The position numbers and the translations under genes were made by a program. A stretch of 64,000 bases of DNA from Opitutaceae bacterium (GTDB lineage: Bacteria; Verrucomicrobiota; Verrucomicrobiia; Opitutales; Opitutaceae), in NCBI GenBank assembly GCA_016794785.1, contig JAEUHC010000027.1:186001-250000 (forward strand). Direction: 5' to 3'. Below the pieces are notes generated by a model. That model did not search any database, was not told the DNA's origin, and saw only the letters and a program-made list of their open reading frames with translations. Shown here piece by piece: positions 8,090 through 15,721 of the stretch (position 1 is its first letter; each line of letters opens with the position of its first letter).

Positions 8090-9544
8090 TTAAGTTGCGA
8101 GCCGAAGGGCCGACGAGGGGAACACCCCAAGGGCGAGCAACAGCACTGCGGCCAGGATGAGGGCGAGTGCGGGCTTGAGCGGCACGGAAATACGCGTGTC
8201 GGAGCCAGCGCAGGCGGGCGCGACGAACACCTGCTTCAGCACAATCAAATAGTAGTAAAGCCCCACCGCGCTCAGGGCGATGGCCAGCAACGCCAGCCAC
8301 CCGGCCGGGCCGGCGAGGCCGGTGAGACGCAGCGCCTGGCTGAAGAGGAGGAACTTGCCGAAAAACCCCGCGAGCGGTGGGATGCCGGCGAGCGATAGCA
8401 CGAACACGCCCAGACAACCCGCCAGCAGAGGCGAGCGCCGGTGCAGGCCAGCGAGCTCGCCGAGGTCCTGGCAACGCCCCGCGCGCTCCACCAGCGCGAT
8501 GACGCCGAATGTCCCGAGCGTCGCGAGTCCGTAGGTGAACGTGTAGTAGAGCAGCGCCCCCGGGCCAAAGCGCGCGCCCGTCAGCACGCCGAGCAGCATC
8601 ACGCCGGCGTGCGCAATGGCGGAGTAGGCGAGGAGCCGGCGAAGATTTTTTTGCGCGAGCGCGACGAGGTTGCCCAGCAATAGCGAGGCGCCGGCGAGGA
8701 TCGCGACGGTCAGCATCCACTGCGGCGCCTGCCCGGTCGGATCGCCGACGGCGTTCCAGAGCAGGCGCGCGAACAGCGTGAAGCCCGCGACCTTCGAGGC
8801 TGACGCGATCAGTGCCGCCGCAGGTGCCGGCGCGCCCTGATAGACATCGGGCGCCCAAAGATGAAACGGCGCAGCCGCAGCCTTGAAGCCGAAGGCGACG
8901 AGCACCATCACGAGCGCGACGACGAGCAGCGGGCTCGCAGGCGCGGCTTCAATCTGGCGGGCGATTTCGGGCAGCTCGATCGAGCCGGTGAGACCGTAGA
9001 GCAGACTGAAGCCAAAGAGGAGAAAGGCCGCCGACACGCCGCCGAAGAGGAAATACTTCAACGCCGCCTCGGCCGATTCGGGCCGCGTCTTGTCGAAGCC
9101 CGCGAGCACGTAGAGCGACAGGCTGGCGAGTTCGAGCGCGAGGAAGGCCACGAGGAGATTCTGGGCCGCCGCCATGAGGGTGAATCCGGCGGTCGCGAAG
9201 AGCATCACGGCGACGAACTCCGCCGGATGGCGCAGCCGCGTCGTCCCCGGCAGCAAGGCCAGCGAGAGCGCCGCGAGCACCAGCACGCCGAACCGCGTAG
9301 CGCGTGCGAGCGGGTCGAGCATGAGCGTGCCCTCGAACGCGGAGCCATTTCTGCCCGCGGCAAACGTGAAGCACCCCGCCAGTCCGATCGCGAGCAGCGC
9401 GATGCGCACGGAGGCATGCCACCGCGCCTCGGCGATTTTCCTGCGGCCGATCGTGAGATCTAGCGCGAGCACCAGCAGCGCTCCGACAATGAGAGCCGCC
9501 TCCGGGCTGAGCGCGGCGAAGAGTTCGGCGTAGCTGAGTTTCAC
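8090..9544 (-). CDS. nuoN: NADH-quinone oxidoreductase subunit N
   Basis: This antiporter-like membrane subunit of complex I (484 residues) sits at the quinone-proximal end of the proton-pumping arm. It has about 14 hydrophobic segments. The conserved charged residues are visible: the TM5 glutamate in FLALELASLSLYVL, the TM7 lysine in GFKAAAAPFHLWAPD, and a lysine in ASASKVAGF. The GTG start at 9544 overlaps the nuoM' stop in a GTGA arrangement, indicating translational coupling. It is the last nuo gene. The next open frame, the subtilisin-like protease, starts at the base after its TAA stop. Confidence 0.93.
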   Translation of the reverse strand: MKLSYAELFAALSPEAALIVGALLVLALDLTIGRRKIAEARWHASVRIALLAIGLAGCFTFAAGRNGSAFEGTLMLDPLARATRFGVLVLAALSLALLPGTTRLRHPAEFVAVMLFATAGFTLMAAAQNLLVAFLALELASLSLYVLAGFDKTRPESAEAALKYFLFGGVSAAFLLFGFSLLYGLTGSIELPEIARQIEAAPASPLLVVALVMVLVAFGFKAAAAPFHLWAPDVYQGAPAPAAALIASASKVAGFTLFARLLWNAVGDPTGQAPQWMLTVAILAGASLLLGNLVALAQKNLRRLLAYSAIAHAGVMLLGVLTGARFGPGALLYYTFTYGLATLGTFGVIALVERAGRCQDLGELAGLHRRSPLLAGCLGVFVLSLAGIPPLAGFFGKFLLFSQALRLTGLAGPAGWLALLAIALSAVGLYYYLIVLKQVFVAPACAGSDTRISVPLKPALALILAAVLLLALGVFPSSALRLAT

Positions 9545-11034
9545 AGCCCGCCTCCCTTCAGGGTCGCCTGCATGGCTGGCGATTGCAGCGCCGGGATAAT
9601 CCAGTCAAGGAGCGCGTCGGGATTCAGGCCGAGATAGACCGTGGCTGCCACGAGCAGCAGCGCCCCCGCGCGCTCCGGCCGCGTGATCGGCTCGCAATGC
9701 AGCGTCGCCGCCGCGCCCTGCGGGGTGGACTTGTCCGTCGTGCCGAAAAACGCCACCTGGATCGCGCGGAGCGTGAAGGCCGCCGCGATCACCACGCCGG
9801 CCCCGGCCGCGATGGCCCACGGTGGGGAAGTTTTCCAAGCGCCGACGAGAATCGAGAGCTCGGCCGGGAAACCGCTGAAGCCCGGCATCCCCATCGAGGC
9901 GAGTCCCGCGATTACGAAGACCAGCGTGGCGAACGGCAGGACGCGGTGCAGCGGCAGCACGCGCAGATCGGCGAGCCGGCGCGTGTGCGTCCGTTCATAA
10001 ATCATGCGGCCGACGACCGCGAACAGCAGCCCGGCAATCACGCCGTGCGAAAACATCTGCAGCACCGCGCCCGCGACCGCCTGGGGATTGCCCGCCGCGA
10101 GGCCGAGGAGCACGAAGCCCATGTGGCTCACGCTCGAGTAGCCGATGACAAACTTGAAATCGTCCTGCACCAGCGCGACGAAGCCCGCGTAGAGGATGCC
10201 CGCCACCGCCAGCCACGCGATGGTCGGTTGCCAGAAGGCAAAGCCCGCGGGAAAGAGCGGCAGCGCGACGCGCAGGCAACCATAGGCGCCGAGCTTCATC
10301 ACCACCCCCGCGAGCAGCATCGAAGCCGCGGTCGGCGCCGCGACATGGCCCGTCGGCGCCCACGTGTGAAACGGAAACAATCCCGCGAGCACCGCGAAGC
10401 CAAGAAACACGAGCGAGAACATCGCGATCTGTTCGCCCGGCGAGACGCGCGCGGCCGCCGCGATGAGTTCCGCGAGGCCGAAGCCCGTTGCCGCGCCCGC
10501 CGCATGCACCCATAGCAGCCCCGCGAGCACGAGCGCGCTGCCGGCAAACGAGTAGAGCACGAGCTTCATCGCGCCATGCTCGCGGTTAGTCGAGCCCCAG
10601 ATCGCGATCAGGAAATACTTCGGCACGATCGCGATCTCGTAGAAGACGAAGAGCGTGAAGGCATCGGCGCTAAGGAACACGCCATAGACGCCGCCGATCA
10701 GCGCGAGGTAGAGCGCGAAGAATTCGCCGGCGCGGTGGGAGACGTTCCACGAAAAAAGCACGCCCGCGGTCGCCGCGATCCCGGTGAGCACGACCAGCGT
10801 GAGGCTGATGCCGTCGGCCGCGAGATGGTAGCGGATGCCGAGCTCGGCGATCCACGGGAGATCAATGAGCGTCTGGAGTCCCGGTGAAGGGGTGAACGCG
10901 TTGGCCGCAACGAGCGCGAGTCCGAAGCCGAGCAAAGCCGTGACGAGCGCCACGACTCGCGCCCGTGCGCCCGCCGCCAGCGCGAGCAACGCGCCGGCGA
11001 ACGAGACGTAGATCGTGAACGGCAGCACGCTCAT
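9541..11034 (-). CDS. nuoM: NADH-quinone oxidoreductase, second NuoM-type subunit (M')
   Basis: This 497-residue antiporter-like subunit is the second NuoM in the operon. It shows the NuoM signature PFHTWAPTGHVAAPTAAS, the TM8 lysine in VVMKLGAYG, the QDDFKFVIGYSSVSHMG block and the TM5 glutamate in FVFYEIAIVP. Two sites differ from the usual family pattern. The block normally read as FAxKxPxxPFHTW is FAVLAGLFPFHTW, so the TM7 lysine is replaced by leucine. An extra lysine follows the TM5 glutamate (VPKYFL). Complexes with two NuoM subunits are known in other bacteria. The ATG at 11034 overlaps the stop of a small REPIN-spanning ORF, and the gene ends in a GTGA overlap with nuoN. Confidence 0.9.
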   Translation of the reverse strand: MSVLPFTIYVSFAGALLALAAGARARVVALVTALLGFGLALVAANAFTPSPGLQTLIDLPWIAELGIRYHLAADGISLTLVVLTGIAATAGVLFSWNVSHRAGEFFALYLALIGGVYGVFLSADAFTLFVFYEIAIVPKYFLIAIWGSTNREHGAMKLVLYSFAGSALVLAGLLWVHAAGAATGFGLAELIAAAARVSPGEQIAMFSLVFLGFAVLAGLFPFHTWAPTGHVAAPTAASMLLAGVVMKLGAYGCLRVALPLFPAGFAFWQPTIAWLAVAGILYAGFVALVQDDFKFVIGYSSVSHMGFVLLGLAAGNPQAVAGAVLQMFSHGVIAGLLFAVVGRMIYERTHTRRLADLRVLPLHRVLPFATLVFVIAGLASMGMPGFSGFPAELSILVGAWKTSPPWAIAAGAGVVIAAAFTLRAIQVAFFGTTDKSTPQGAAATLHCEPITRPERAGALLLVAATVYLGLNPDALLDWIIPALQSPAMQATLKGGGL

Positions 11035-11135
11035 GAAATGGGTAGGGGCGCAGTCTTGCTGCGCCCGATCGGAAAATCGCAGGAAGACTGCACCCCTGCG
11101 GTTTGGCTATGTTGTGCTCCCTGTTTCAGTTTCAT
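11031..11135 (-). CDS. REPIN-spanning mini-ORF between nuoM and nuoM'
   Basis: This 34-codon frame (MKLKQGAQHS...APLPIS) fills the gap between the two nuoM genes. Its ATG overlaps the nuoM stop (ATGA at 11132-11135) and its TGA overlaps the nuoM' start (ATGA at 11031-11034). About 20 of its codons come from an inverted pair of REP sequences. The peptide looks like neither a membrane nor a folded protein. The simplest role is to carry ribosomes across the palindrome so that nuoM and nuoM' stay coupled. Whether the peptide is made is unknown. Confidence 0.4.
   Translation of the reverse strand: MKLKQGAQHSQTAGVQSSCDFPIGRSKTAPLPIS
11042..11100. repeat. REPIN: inverted pair of GTAG-footed REPs between nuoM and nuoM'
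   Basis: The left half begins GTAGGGGCGCAGTCTTGC and folds into an 8-bp hairpin closed by CTGCGCCC. The right half is the inverse, ending GACTGCACCCCTGCG. The left 25 bases are identical, in reverse complement, to the REP just downstream of the RAYT remnant at 39335-39359. It lies inside a small ORF linking nuoM and nuoM'. Confidence 0.85.
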
Positions 11136-12661
11136 GGCAGCACAAGATGACCGGCCCAGGCCGTCACGAGCGGGTTGATGAGCCTCATCAGCAATTGCGG
11201 CGCGACGCCCAGCACGAGCATCAGTCCGGCGAGCGGCACAAGCACGGCGAGTTCGTGGCCGCGGGCATCGGCGAACTCTCCCGTCGCTGCGCCGGCCCGC
11301 GGGCCATGGAAAACGCGTTGCCAGAACGTGAGCAGAAACATCGCCGTGCCGAGCAGCCCAAGGCACGCGATCGCCGCGCTGATCGGGCTGAGGCCGAACA
11401 CGCCGAGAAAAATCAGAAACTCGCCGACAAAGCCGTTCAGTCCCGGCAGGCCCAGCGAGGAAAACAGCGCCACGCCGCACAGCCCCGCGAAGATCGGCGC
11501 GGCCGAGCGCACGCCGCCGAAATCATGCAGGCCGCGTTTCCCTCCCGCTCGCGACTCGAGCACCCCGATGCAGCAGAACAGGGCCGCGGCGGAAAGACCG
11601 TGGTTGAACATCTGCAGGATGGTGCCGGCTAGCGCGGCGGTGGCCGCCTCACTCGACAGGCCCGGCCGGCCGGCGGCACAGGCGACCGTGAAAAGCGCGA
11701 CGAGGCAGTAGCTCACGTGGTTGAGGGACGAATAGGCGACCATGCGCTTGAGATCGGTTTGCCGCAGCGCGGCCCAGGCACCGAGCACCACTCCGCCCAG
11801 CGCGAGGGCGAGCAGCCATGACGCGGAGTCGTGCAGTTGCTGCGGGAAGAGGGGCCAGAGAATCCGCAGGAAGCCATAGACGCCCATTTTCGACATCACG
11901 GCGGTCAGGAACATCGATGCGCCCGTCGGTGCCTCCGCGTAGGCTGGCGGCAGCCATGTGTGCAGCGGCCAGAGCGGCGCCTTGACGGCTAGGCCGAGCA
12001 GCACGCCGAAAAACACGAGCCGCCCGCCCTCCGCGCCGAGCTTTGCCGTGAGCGAGCCGTCGGCGCCGAACTGCGCGAGTTGCCCAAAATCGAGCGTTCC
12101 GGTCGTGGCAAAGATGGCGGCAAACGCGACCAGCATGAAGGCGCTGCCGCCGACCGTGGTGATGACGAACTGGTAGGCTGCGCGCGTCGCACCCGCGCCG
12201 CCCCAGAGTTTGATCAGGAAAAAGGCGGGCACGAGGCTCAGCTCCCAGAACAAGAACCAGTGGAAAAAATCGAGCGCGAGAAACACGCCGAGCGCCGAAC
12301 CTTGCAGGGTGAGCAGCAGCGCGCCAAAAAGCCGCGGTCGCCCCGTGCGCCACGAGGCCAGCAGCGCCGCGGGCGCGATGAGGCCCGTGAGCAGGACGAG
12401 CACCAGGCTCAGGCCATCGAGGCCGAGGTGGTAGTGGACCTTGAGCGCCGCGATCCACGCGTGGCGCTCAACGAACTGCGGGCTCGTGCGCGCCGGGTCG
12501 AAGGACGCGAGCACGAAGACCGAGAGCACGAGGGTAGAGAGGCTGAACAGGAGCGCGACGCTGCGGCACGTCCGCGGGCTCGCCCCGCGCAACAGCGCGA
12601 GCAGCGCCGCGCCCGCCCATGGCGCGAAGACGATCAGAGAGAGCAGTGGGAGCGACTTCAT
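11132..12661 (-). CDS. nuoM: NADH-quinone oxidoreductase subunit M (first copy)
   Basis: This 509-residue antiporter-like proton-pumping subunit of complex I keeps the full set of charged residues: FLFWELSLVPAFFLI (TM5 glutamate), LAVKAPLWPLHTWLPPAYAE (TM7 lysine), VMSKMGVYGF (TM8 lysine) and NGFVGEFLIFLG. The ATG at 12661 starts MKSLPLLSLI. The frame is also open upstream through a REPIN to 12823, but that extension is repeat sequence and arginine/serine-rich, so it is not used. The start ATGA overlaps the stop of a small REPIN-spanning ORF, and the stop ATGA overlaps the start of another. Confidence 0.92.
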   Translation of the reverse strand: MKSLPLLSLIVFAPWAGAALLALLRGASPRTCRSVALLFSLSTLVLSVFVLASFDPARTSPQFVERHAWIAALKVHYHLGLDGLSLVLVLLTGLIAPAALLASWRTGRPRLFGALLLTLQGSALGVFLALDFFHWFLFWELSLVPAFFLIKLWGGAGATRAAYQFVITTVGGSAFMLVAFAAIFATTGTLDFGQLAQFGADGSLTAKLGAEGGRLVFFGVLLGLAVKAPLWPLHTWLPPAYAEAPTGASMFLTAVMSKMGVYGFLRILWPLFPQQLHDSASWLLALALGGVVLGAWAALRQTDLKRMVAYSSLNHVSYCLVALFTVACAAGRPGLSSEAATAALAGTILQMFNHGLSAAALFCCIGVLESRAGGKRGLHDFGGVRSAAPIFAGLCGVALFSSLGLPGLNGFVGEFLIFLGVFGLSPISAAIACLGLLGTAMFLLTFWQRVFHGPRAGAATGEFADARGHELAVLVPLAGLMLVLGVAPQLLMRLINPLVTAWAGHLVLP

Positions 12662-12783
12662 CGGGCTGCTGTCACTGCTGGTAGGCCTGCTCGTGAGAGC
12701 AGGGATCGACGGGAGTTGAAGAGGCACTCCGTCCCGCCTCTCACGAGGCGGGCTACGGGAAGCAGGAATCGAGGTATTCTCAT
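12658..12783 (-). CDS. REPIN-spanning mini-ORF between nuoL and nuoM
   Basis: This 41-codon frame (MRIPRFLLPVARLVRGGTE...) starts with an ATG that overlaps the nuoL stop (ATGA, 12780-12783). It ends with a TGA that overlaps the nuoM start (ATGA, 12658-12661). The 76-bp REPIN supplies about 25 of the codons. The same element, in the same frame, encodes VARLVRGGTE...LSRAGL within the membrane protein at 45217-47070. The precise double overlap suggests selection for continuous translation from nuoL to nuoM rather than a functional peptide, but translation is untested. Confidence 0.4.
   Translation of the reverse strand: MRIPRFLLPVARLVRGGTECLFNSRRSLLSRAGLPAVTAAR
12681..12756. repeat. 76-bp REPIN between nuoL and nuoM
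   Basis: The element runs from GTAG to CTAC and contains two hairpins with GTGA loops (CCTGCTC/GAGCAGG and CCCGCCTC/GAGGCGGG). A second copy of exactly the same length lies at 46773-46848, and the right 28 bases of the two are identical. The flanks differ, so the element ends at GTAG and CTAC. Confidence 0.88.
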
Positions 12784-14807
12784 CGCGCACCTCCGACCAG
12801 CACCGCGAAGACGAGCACCACAAAGCCGAACGCGATCATCAGAAGGTAGCCATGGGCATCGCCGGTCTGTGCGCGCGAATAGGCCTGGCCGGTCTTGCGT
12901 AGCGAATCGCTCGTGGCGTCAAAGCCGGCGTTCAGACCTTCCTCGTCGGCTTCGCGGTTCACGAGTCCGGTGAATCGCCCGAGCCGCGTGAGCAGCCGCA
13001 CCACGCCATCCCAGATGTGGCGATCAAGGGCGTCGGCGGATGCGGCAAATGCGTCGGCTGCACGGCCGAAGGTGGCGGCGTAGAGTTCGTCGAACTTCAT
13101 GCGCGCGGCGAGGAACGCGAAGACCCGCGGCGCCCGCGCCGCCAGCGGATCGGCGGCTGCAGGTTTTTCGCGGGGCTTGCGACCATACACGAACCAACCC
13201 GCGGCGAGACCAACCGCGACCAACATGATCGAGAGCGCCATTAGGCCGAAGCCGTCGGTATGGTCGTTGGCTGCCGAGATAGGATCGAGGAGGTGTTGCA
13301 GCCACGGCGAGGGCCACGCGAGCAGACTCAACAGGACCGCGCAGGCGGCGAGCAGCACGAGCGGCACGATCATCACGGCCGGGCTCTCGTGTGCGTGAGC
13401 GGCGTGGTCCGAGCGCGGCGTGCCGAAAAAGGTCTCCGCGACGAGGCGCGTCATGTAGAACGCCGTGAGCACGACGGCGGAGAGCCCGACGTAGAGCGGG
13501 ATTTGGGAGACGCCCCAACCGTGCGCGGCGTGCAGGATCGCCTCCTTGCTCCAGAAGCCGGAGAACAGGAACGGCACACCGGCGAGTGCCATCGTGCCGA
13601 CCGCAAACGTCGCGAACGTCACACGCATCTGCCCGCGCAGGCCGCCGAGCGAGCGGATGTCCTGCTCGTGGTGCGCCGCGTGGATGACCGAGCCCGCGCC
13701 GAGGAAAAGCAGGGCCTTGAAGAAGGCATGCGTGAGCAGGTGGAAGATGGCCGCAACCCACGAGCCGACGCCGATGGCGAGCATCATGTAGCCGAGCTGC
13801 GAGACGGTGGAGAAGGCTAGGATGCGCTTGAGGTCGTGTTGCGCGCAGGCGATCAGCGCGCCGAGCAGCGCAGTGATCGCGCCGGTGAACGCGATGACCG
13901 TGAGCGCGTCCGGCGTCAGCAACGGGAAGACCCGTGCCATCAGGAACACGCCGGCGGCGACCATCGTCGCCGCATGGATGAGCGCAGAAACAGGTGTTGG
14001 CCCCTCCATCGCGTCGGGTAGCCAGACGTGCAGCGGAAACTGTCCGGATTTTCCGACGGCGCCGCAGAAAATCAGCAACCCAATCGCAGTCGAGCCGCCG
14101 AGGCCGGCGAGCACGGCGGGCTCAAGCACGCCCTTGCCGTCGTCGTAGAGCAATAGCGTGCCGGTCGAATCATAGAGCCAGAGCAAGCCGAGCAGCAGGC
14201 CGAGATCGCCGATGCGCGTCGTGATGAAGGCCTTTTTCGCCGCGGCGGCAGCCTCGGGTTTCTGAAACCAGAAACCGATGAGCAGATACGAGGCGAGGCC
14301 GACAAGCTCCCAGCAGACGAAGAGCAGCAGCAGGCTGTTGGCAATGATGAGTCCGAGCATCGCGGCGGCGAAGAGGCTGAGGAAGCAGAAGAACTGCTTC
14401 GCGCGCGCGTCGTCGCGCATGTAGCCCGTGCTGAAGACAAAGATCAGCAGGCCGACGAACGTCACCATGACGCACATGAGCGCGGTGAGCGGATCGAGCA
14501 GCCAGCCGAGCTGCACCGCGCCGTGGCCGAGATTGAACCAGGTGAAGTTAAAGAATTGAGCGGGATACTCGACAACGCACAAAGAAGTTAGCGAACCGTC
14601 AGCCGTCGGGATTTTGTAGGTGACGAAACCCGCATACAGGAAAACGGAAAGGAAGGCATCGAGCGATAGCAGGAGCGCGAGAGCCATCGCACCGATTGAG
14701 AAGCCCGCCGCGAGCTTTCGTCCCGAATGTGGCAGCACTGCGCCGATGACGGCAGCAAGAAAAGGCAGCGCAGGGATGAGCCAGAGTTTCGCGACGGGAA
14801 GGCTCAT
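12780..14807 (-). CDS. nuoL: NADH-quinone oxidoreductase subunit L
   Basis: This 675-residue distal proton-pumping subunit of complex I carries the conserved blocks CWELVGLASYLLIGFW (TM5 glutamate), GKSGQFPLHVWLPDAMEGPT (TM7 lysine), STVSQLGYMMLAIG and THAFFKALLFLGAGSVIHA. It also has a long C-terminal region that includes a charged segment (YGRKPREKPAA) and a terminal transmembrane anchor, as in the lateral helix of NuoL. I chose the ATG at 14807, two bases after the nuoK stop. The longer upstream frame is a shadow of nuoK. The stop overlaps a mini-ORF start in ATGA. Confidence 0.94.
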   Translation of the reverse strand: MSLPVAKLWLIPALPFLAAVIGAVLPHSGRKLAAGFSIGAMALALLLSLDAFLSVFLYAGFVTYKIPTADGSLTSLCVVEYPAQFFNFTWFNLGHGAVQLGWLLDPLTALMCVMVTFVGLLIFVFSTGYMRDDARAKQFFCFLSLFAAAMLGLIIANSLLLLFVCWELVGLASYLLIGFWFQKPEAAAAAKKAFITTRIGDLGLLLGLLWLYDSTGTLLLYDDGKGVLEPAVLAGLGGSTAIGLLIFCGAVGKSGQFPLHVWLPDAMEGPTPVSALIHAATMVAAGVFLMARVFPLLTPDALTVIAFTGAITALLGALIACAQHDLKRILAFSTVSQLGYMMLAIGVGSWVAAIFHLLTHAFFKALLFLGAGSVIHAAHHEQDIRSLGGLRGQMRVTFATFAVGTMALAGVPFLFSGFWSKEAILHAAHGWGVSQIPLYVGLSAVVLTAFYMTRLVAETFFGTPRSDHAAHAHESPAVMIVPLVLLAACAVLLSLLAWPSPWLQHLLDPISAANDHTDGFGLMALSIMLVAVGLAAGWFVYGRKPREKPAAADPLAARAPRVFAFLAARMKFDELYAATFGRAADAFAASADALDRHIWDGVVRLLTRLGRFTGLVNREADEEGLNAGFDATSDSLRKTGQAYSRAQTGDAHGYLLMIAFGFVVLVFAVLVGGAR

Positions 14808-14809
14808 CT

Positions 14810-15127
14810 TTAACCTCTCAGCCGGCTCGCATTCTGCAGCCGGATATTTTTCTGATGCCGGTAAATCGCGATCACGAGGGCGAGGCCCACGGCGGCCTCG
14901 GCGGCGGCGACGGCGATCGCGAAGAGCACGAAGACCACGCCGGTCGCGGCCTCGGGGTTCGGCCCATAACGCCAGAAGGCGATGAAGTTGATGTTGGCGG
15001 CGTTGAGCATCAGCTCCACGCCGAGCAGGACGAGGATGGTGTTGCTGCGCGAGAGCGCCGCCATGAGCCCGAGGCAGAAGAGCGCGCTTGAGAAGAGCAA
15101 GCAGAGGTGGAGCGGCGAGAGGCTCAC
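14810..15127 (-). CDS. nuoK: NADH-quinone oxidoreductase subunit K
   Basis: This small three-helix membrane subunit of complex I has 105 residues. It holds the two conserved buried glutamates in LLGVELMLNAANINF and AIAVAAAEAAVGLALVIA, which form part of the proton pathway. The GTG start at 15127 overlaps the nuoJ TGA stop as GTGA. Starting here gives the normal family length of about 100 residues, and longer frames on this strand are not homologous. nuoL follows after two bases. Confidence 0.93.
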   Translation of the reverse strand: MSLSPLHLCLLFSSALFCLGLMAALSRSNTILVLLGVELMLNAANINFIAFWRYGPNPEAATGVVFVLFAIAVAAAEAAVGLALVIAIYRHQKNIRLQNASRLRG

Positions 15128-15690
15128 GGCGCGTCCTCCGCCTTTTGTAGGGGCGCCCCTTGCGGGCGTCCTCGGGCATCGTCGAGCGATGCCCCTACGG
15201 TTTCGCGATCCGTCGCGGCGAGCACGATGGCGCCGAGCAGCGCGACGGTCAGCAACGCGCCGATAATGAGCAGCGCACCGGCGTGGCGGCCGGCGAGTTC
15301 GAGGCCGAGCTGTTTCACGGACACCGCTGGGGCGGGTGTGGCCGCGGTGGGCAGTGGGCTGCTGACGATGGCCCCGATGAAAACGCCGAGCACCGCGCCG
15401 CCGGTGAGCAACGCGACCAAGGCACGGCCGAGGGTGTTGGGCGGCGCGACTGGCATCGGCTCGGGCGGGCGCGTGAGGAGCACCGCGAAGAGCACGACCA
15501 TCGAGATCGCGCCCACATACACGAGCACCTGCGCAAACGCGACGAACTCGGCTCCGGCCCAAAGGTAAAACGCTGCGATGCCCGCCCAGCTCGCGACGAG
15601 GAGCAGCGCGCTGTGAATCAAGTTGCGCAGCAGCATCGCCACGGCGGCTGAGGCGAGGGTGACAGCGGCGATGGCAACAAACGCGATCAT
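15124..15690 (-). CDS. nuoJ: NADH-quinone oxidoreductase subunit J with REPIN-encoded C-tail
   Basis: This 188-residue membrane subunit of complex I has five hydrophobic helices. It carries the typical AEFVAFAQVLVYVGAISMVVLFAVLL segment, shared by the family as FxxxxxxxVYxGAIxVLxLF. The ATG at 15690 was chosen over longer frames by homology. After the last helix (LLTVALLGAIVLAATDRE) the final residues, about 165-181, are encoded by a GTAG-CTAC palindrome at 15147-15198. The reading frame passes through it and ends in a GTGA overlap with nuoK. The tail is hydrophilic and would lie outside the membrane, so it may be tolerated rather than functional. Confidence 0.93.
   Translation of the reverse strand: MIAFVAIAAVTLASAAVAMLLRNLIHSALLLVASWAGIAAFYLWAGAEFVAFAQVLVYVGAISMVVLFAVLLTRPPEPMPVAPPNTLGRALVALLTGGAVLGVFIGAIVSSPLPTAATPAPAVSVKQLGLELAGRHAGALLIIGALLTVALLGAIVLAATDRETVGASLDDARGRPQGAPLQKAEDAP
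15147..15198. repeat. GTAG-footed REP pair inside the 3' end of nuoJ
   Basis: The element runs GTAGGGGCGCCC...GCCCCTAC. One half is a hairpin with GGGCATCG/CGATGCCC arms, and the other a GGGCGCCC/GGGCGTCC hairpin. It is 52 bp long, lies wholly within the nuoJ reading frame and keeps it open. It belongs to a family different from the neighbouring nuo REPINs but has the same GTAG foot. Confidence 0.8.
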
Positions 15691-15721
15691 GGGGCTACCA
15701 GAGATGCGGTGATCATTCCGT

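Noticed and set aside
12780..15179. Extended frame upstream of nuoL through nuoK
   Set aside because: The extra residues are arginine-rich and out of phase with nuoK; the ATG at 14807, two bases after the nuoK stop, fits the family start.
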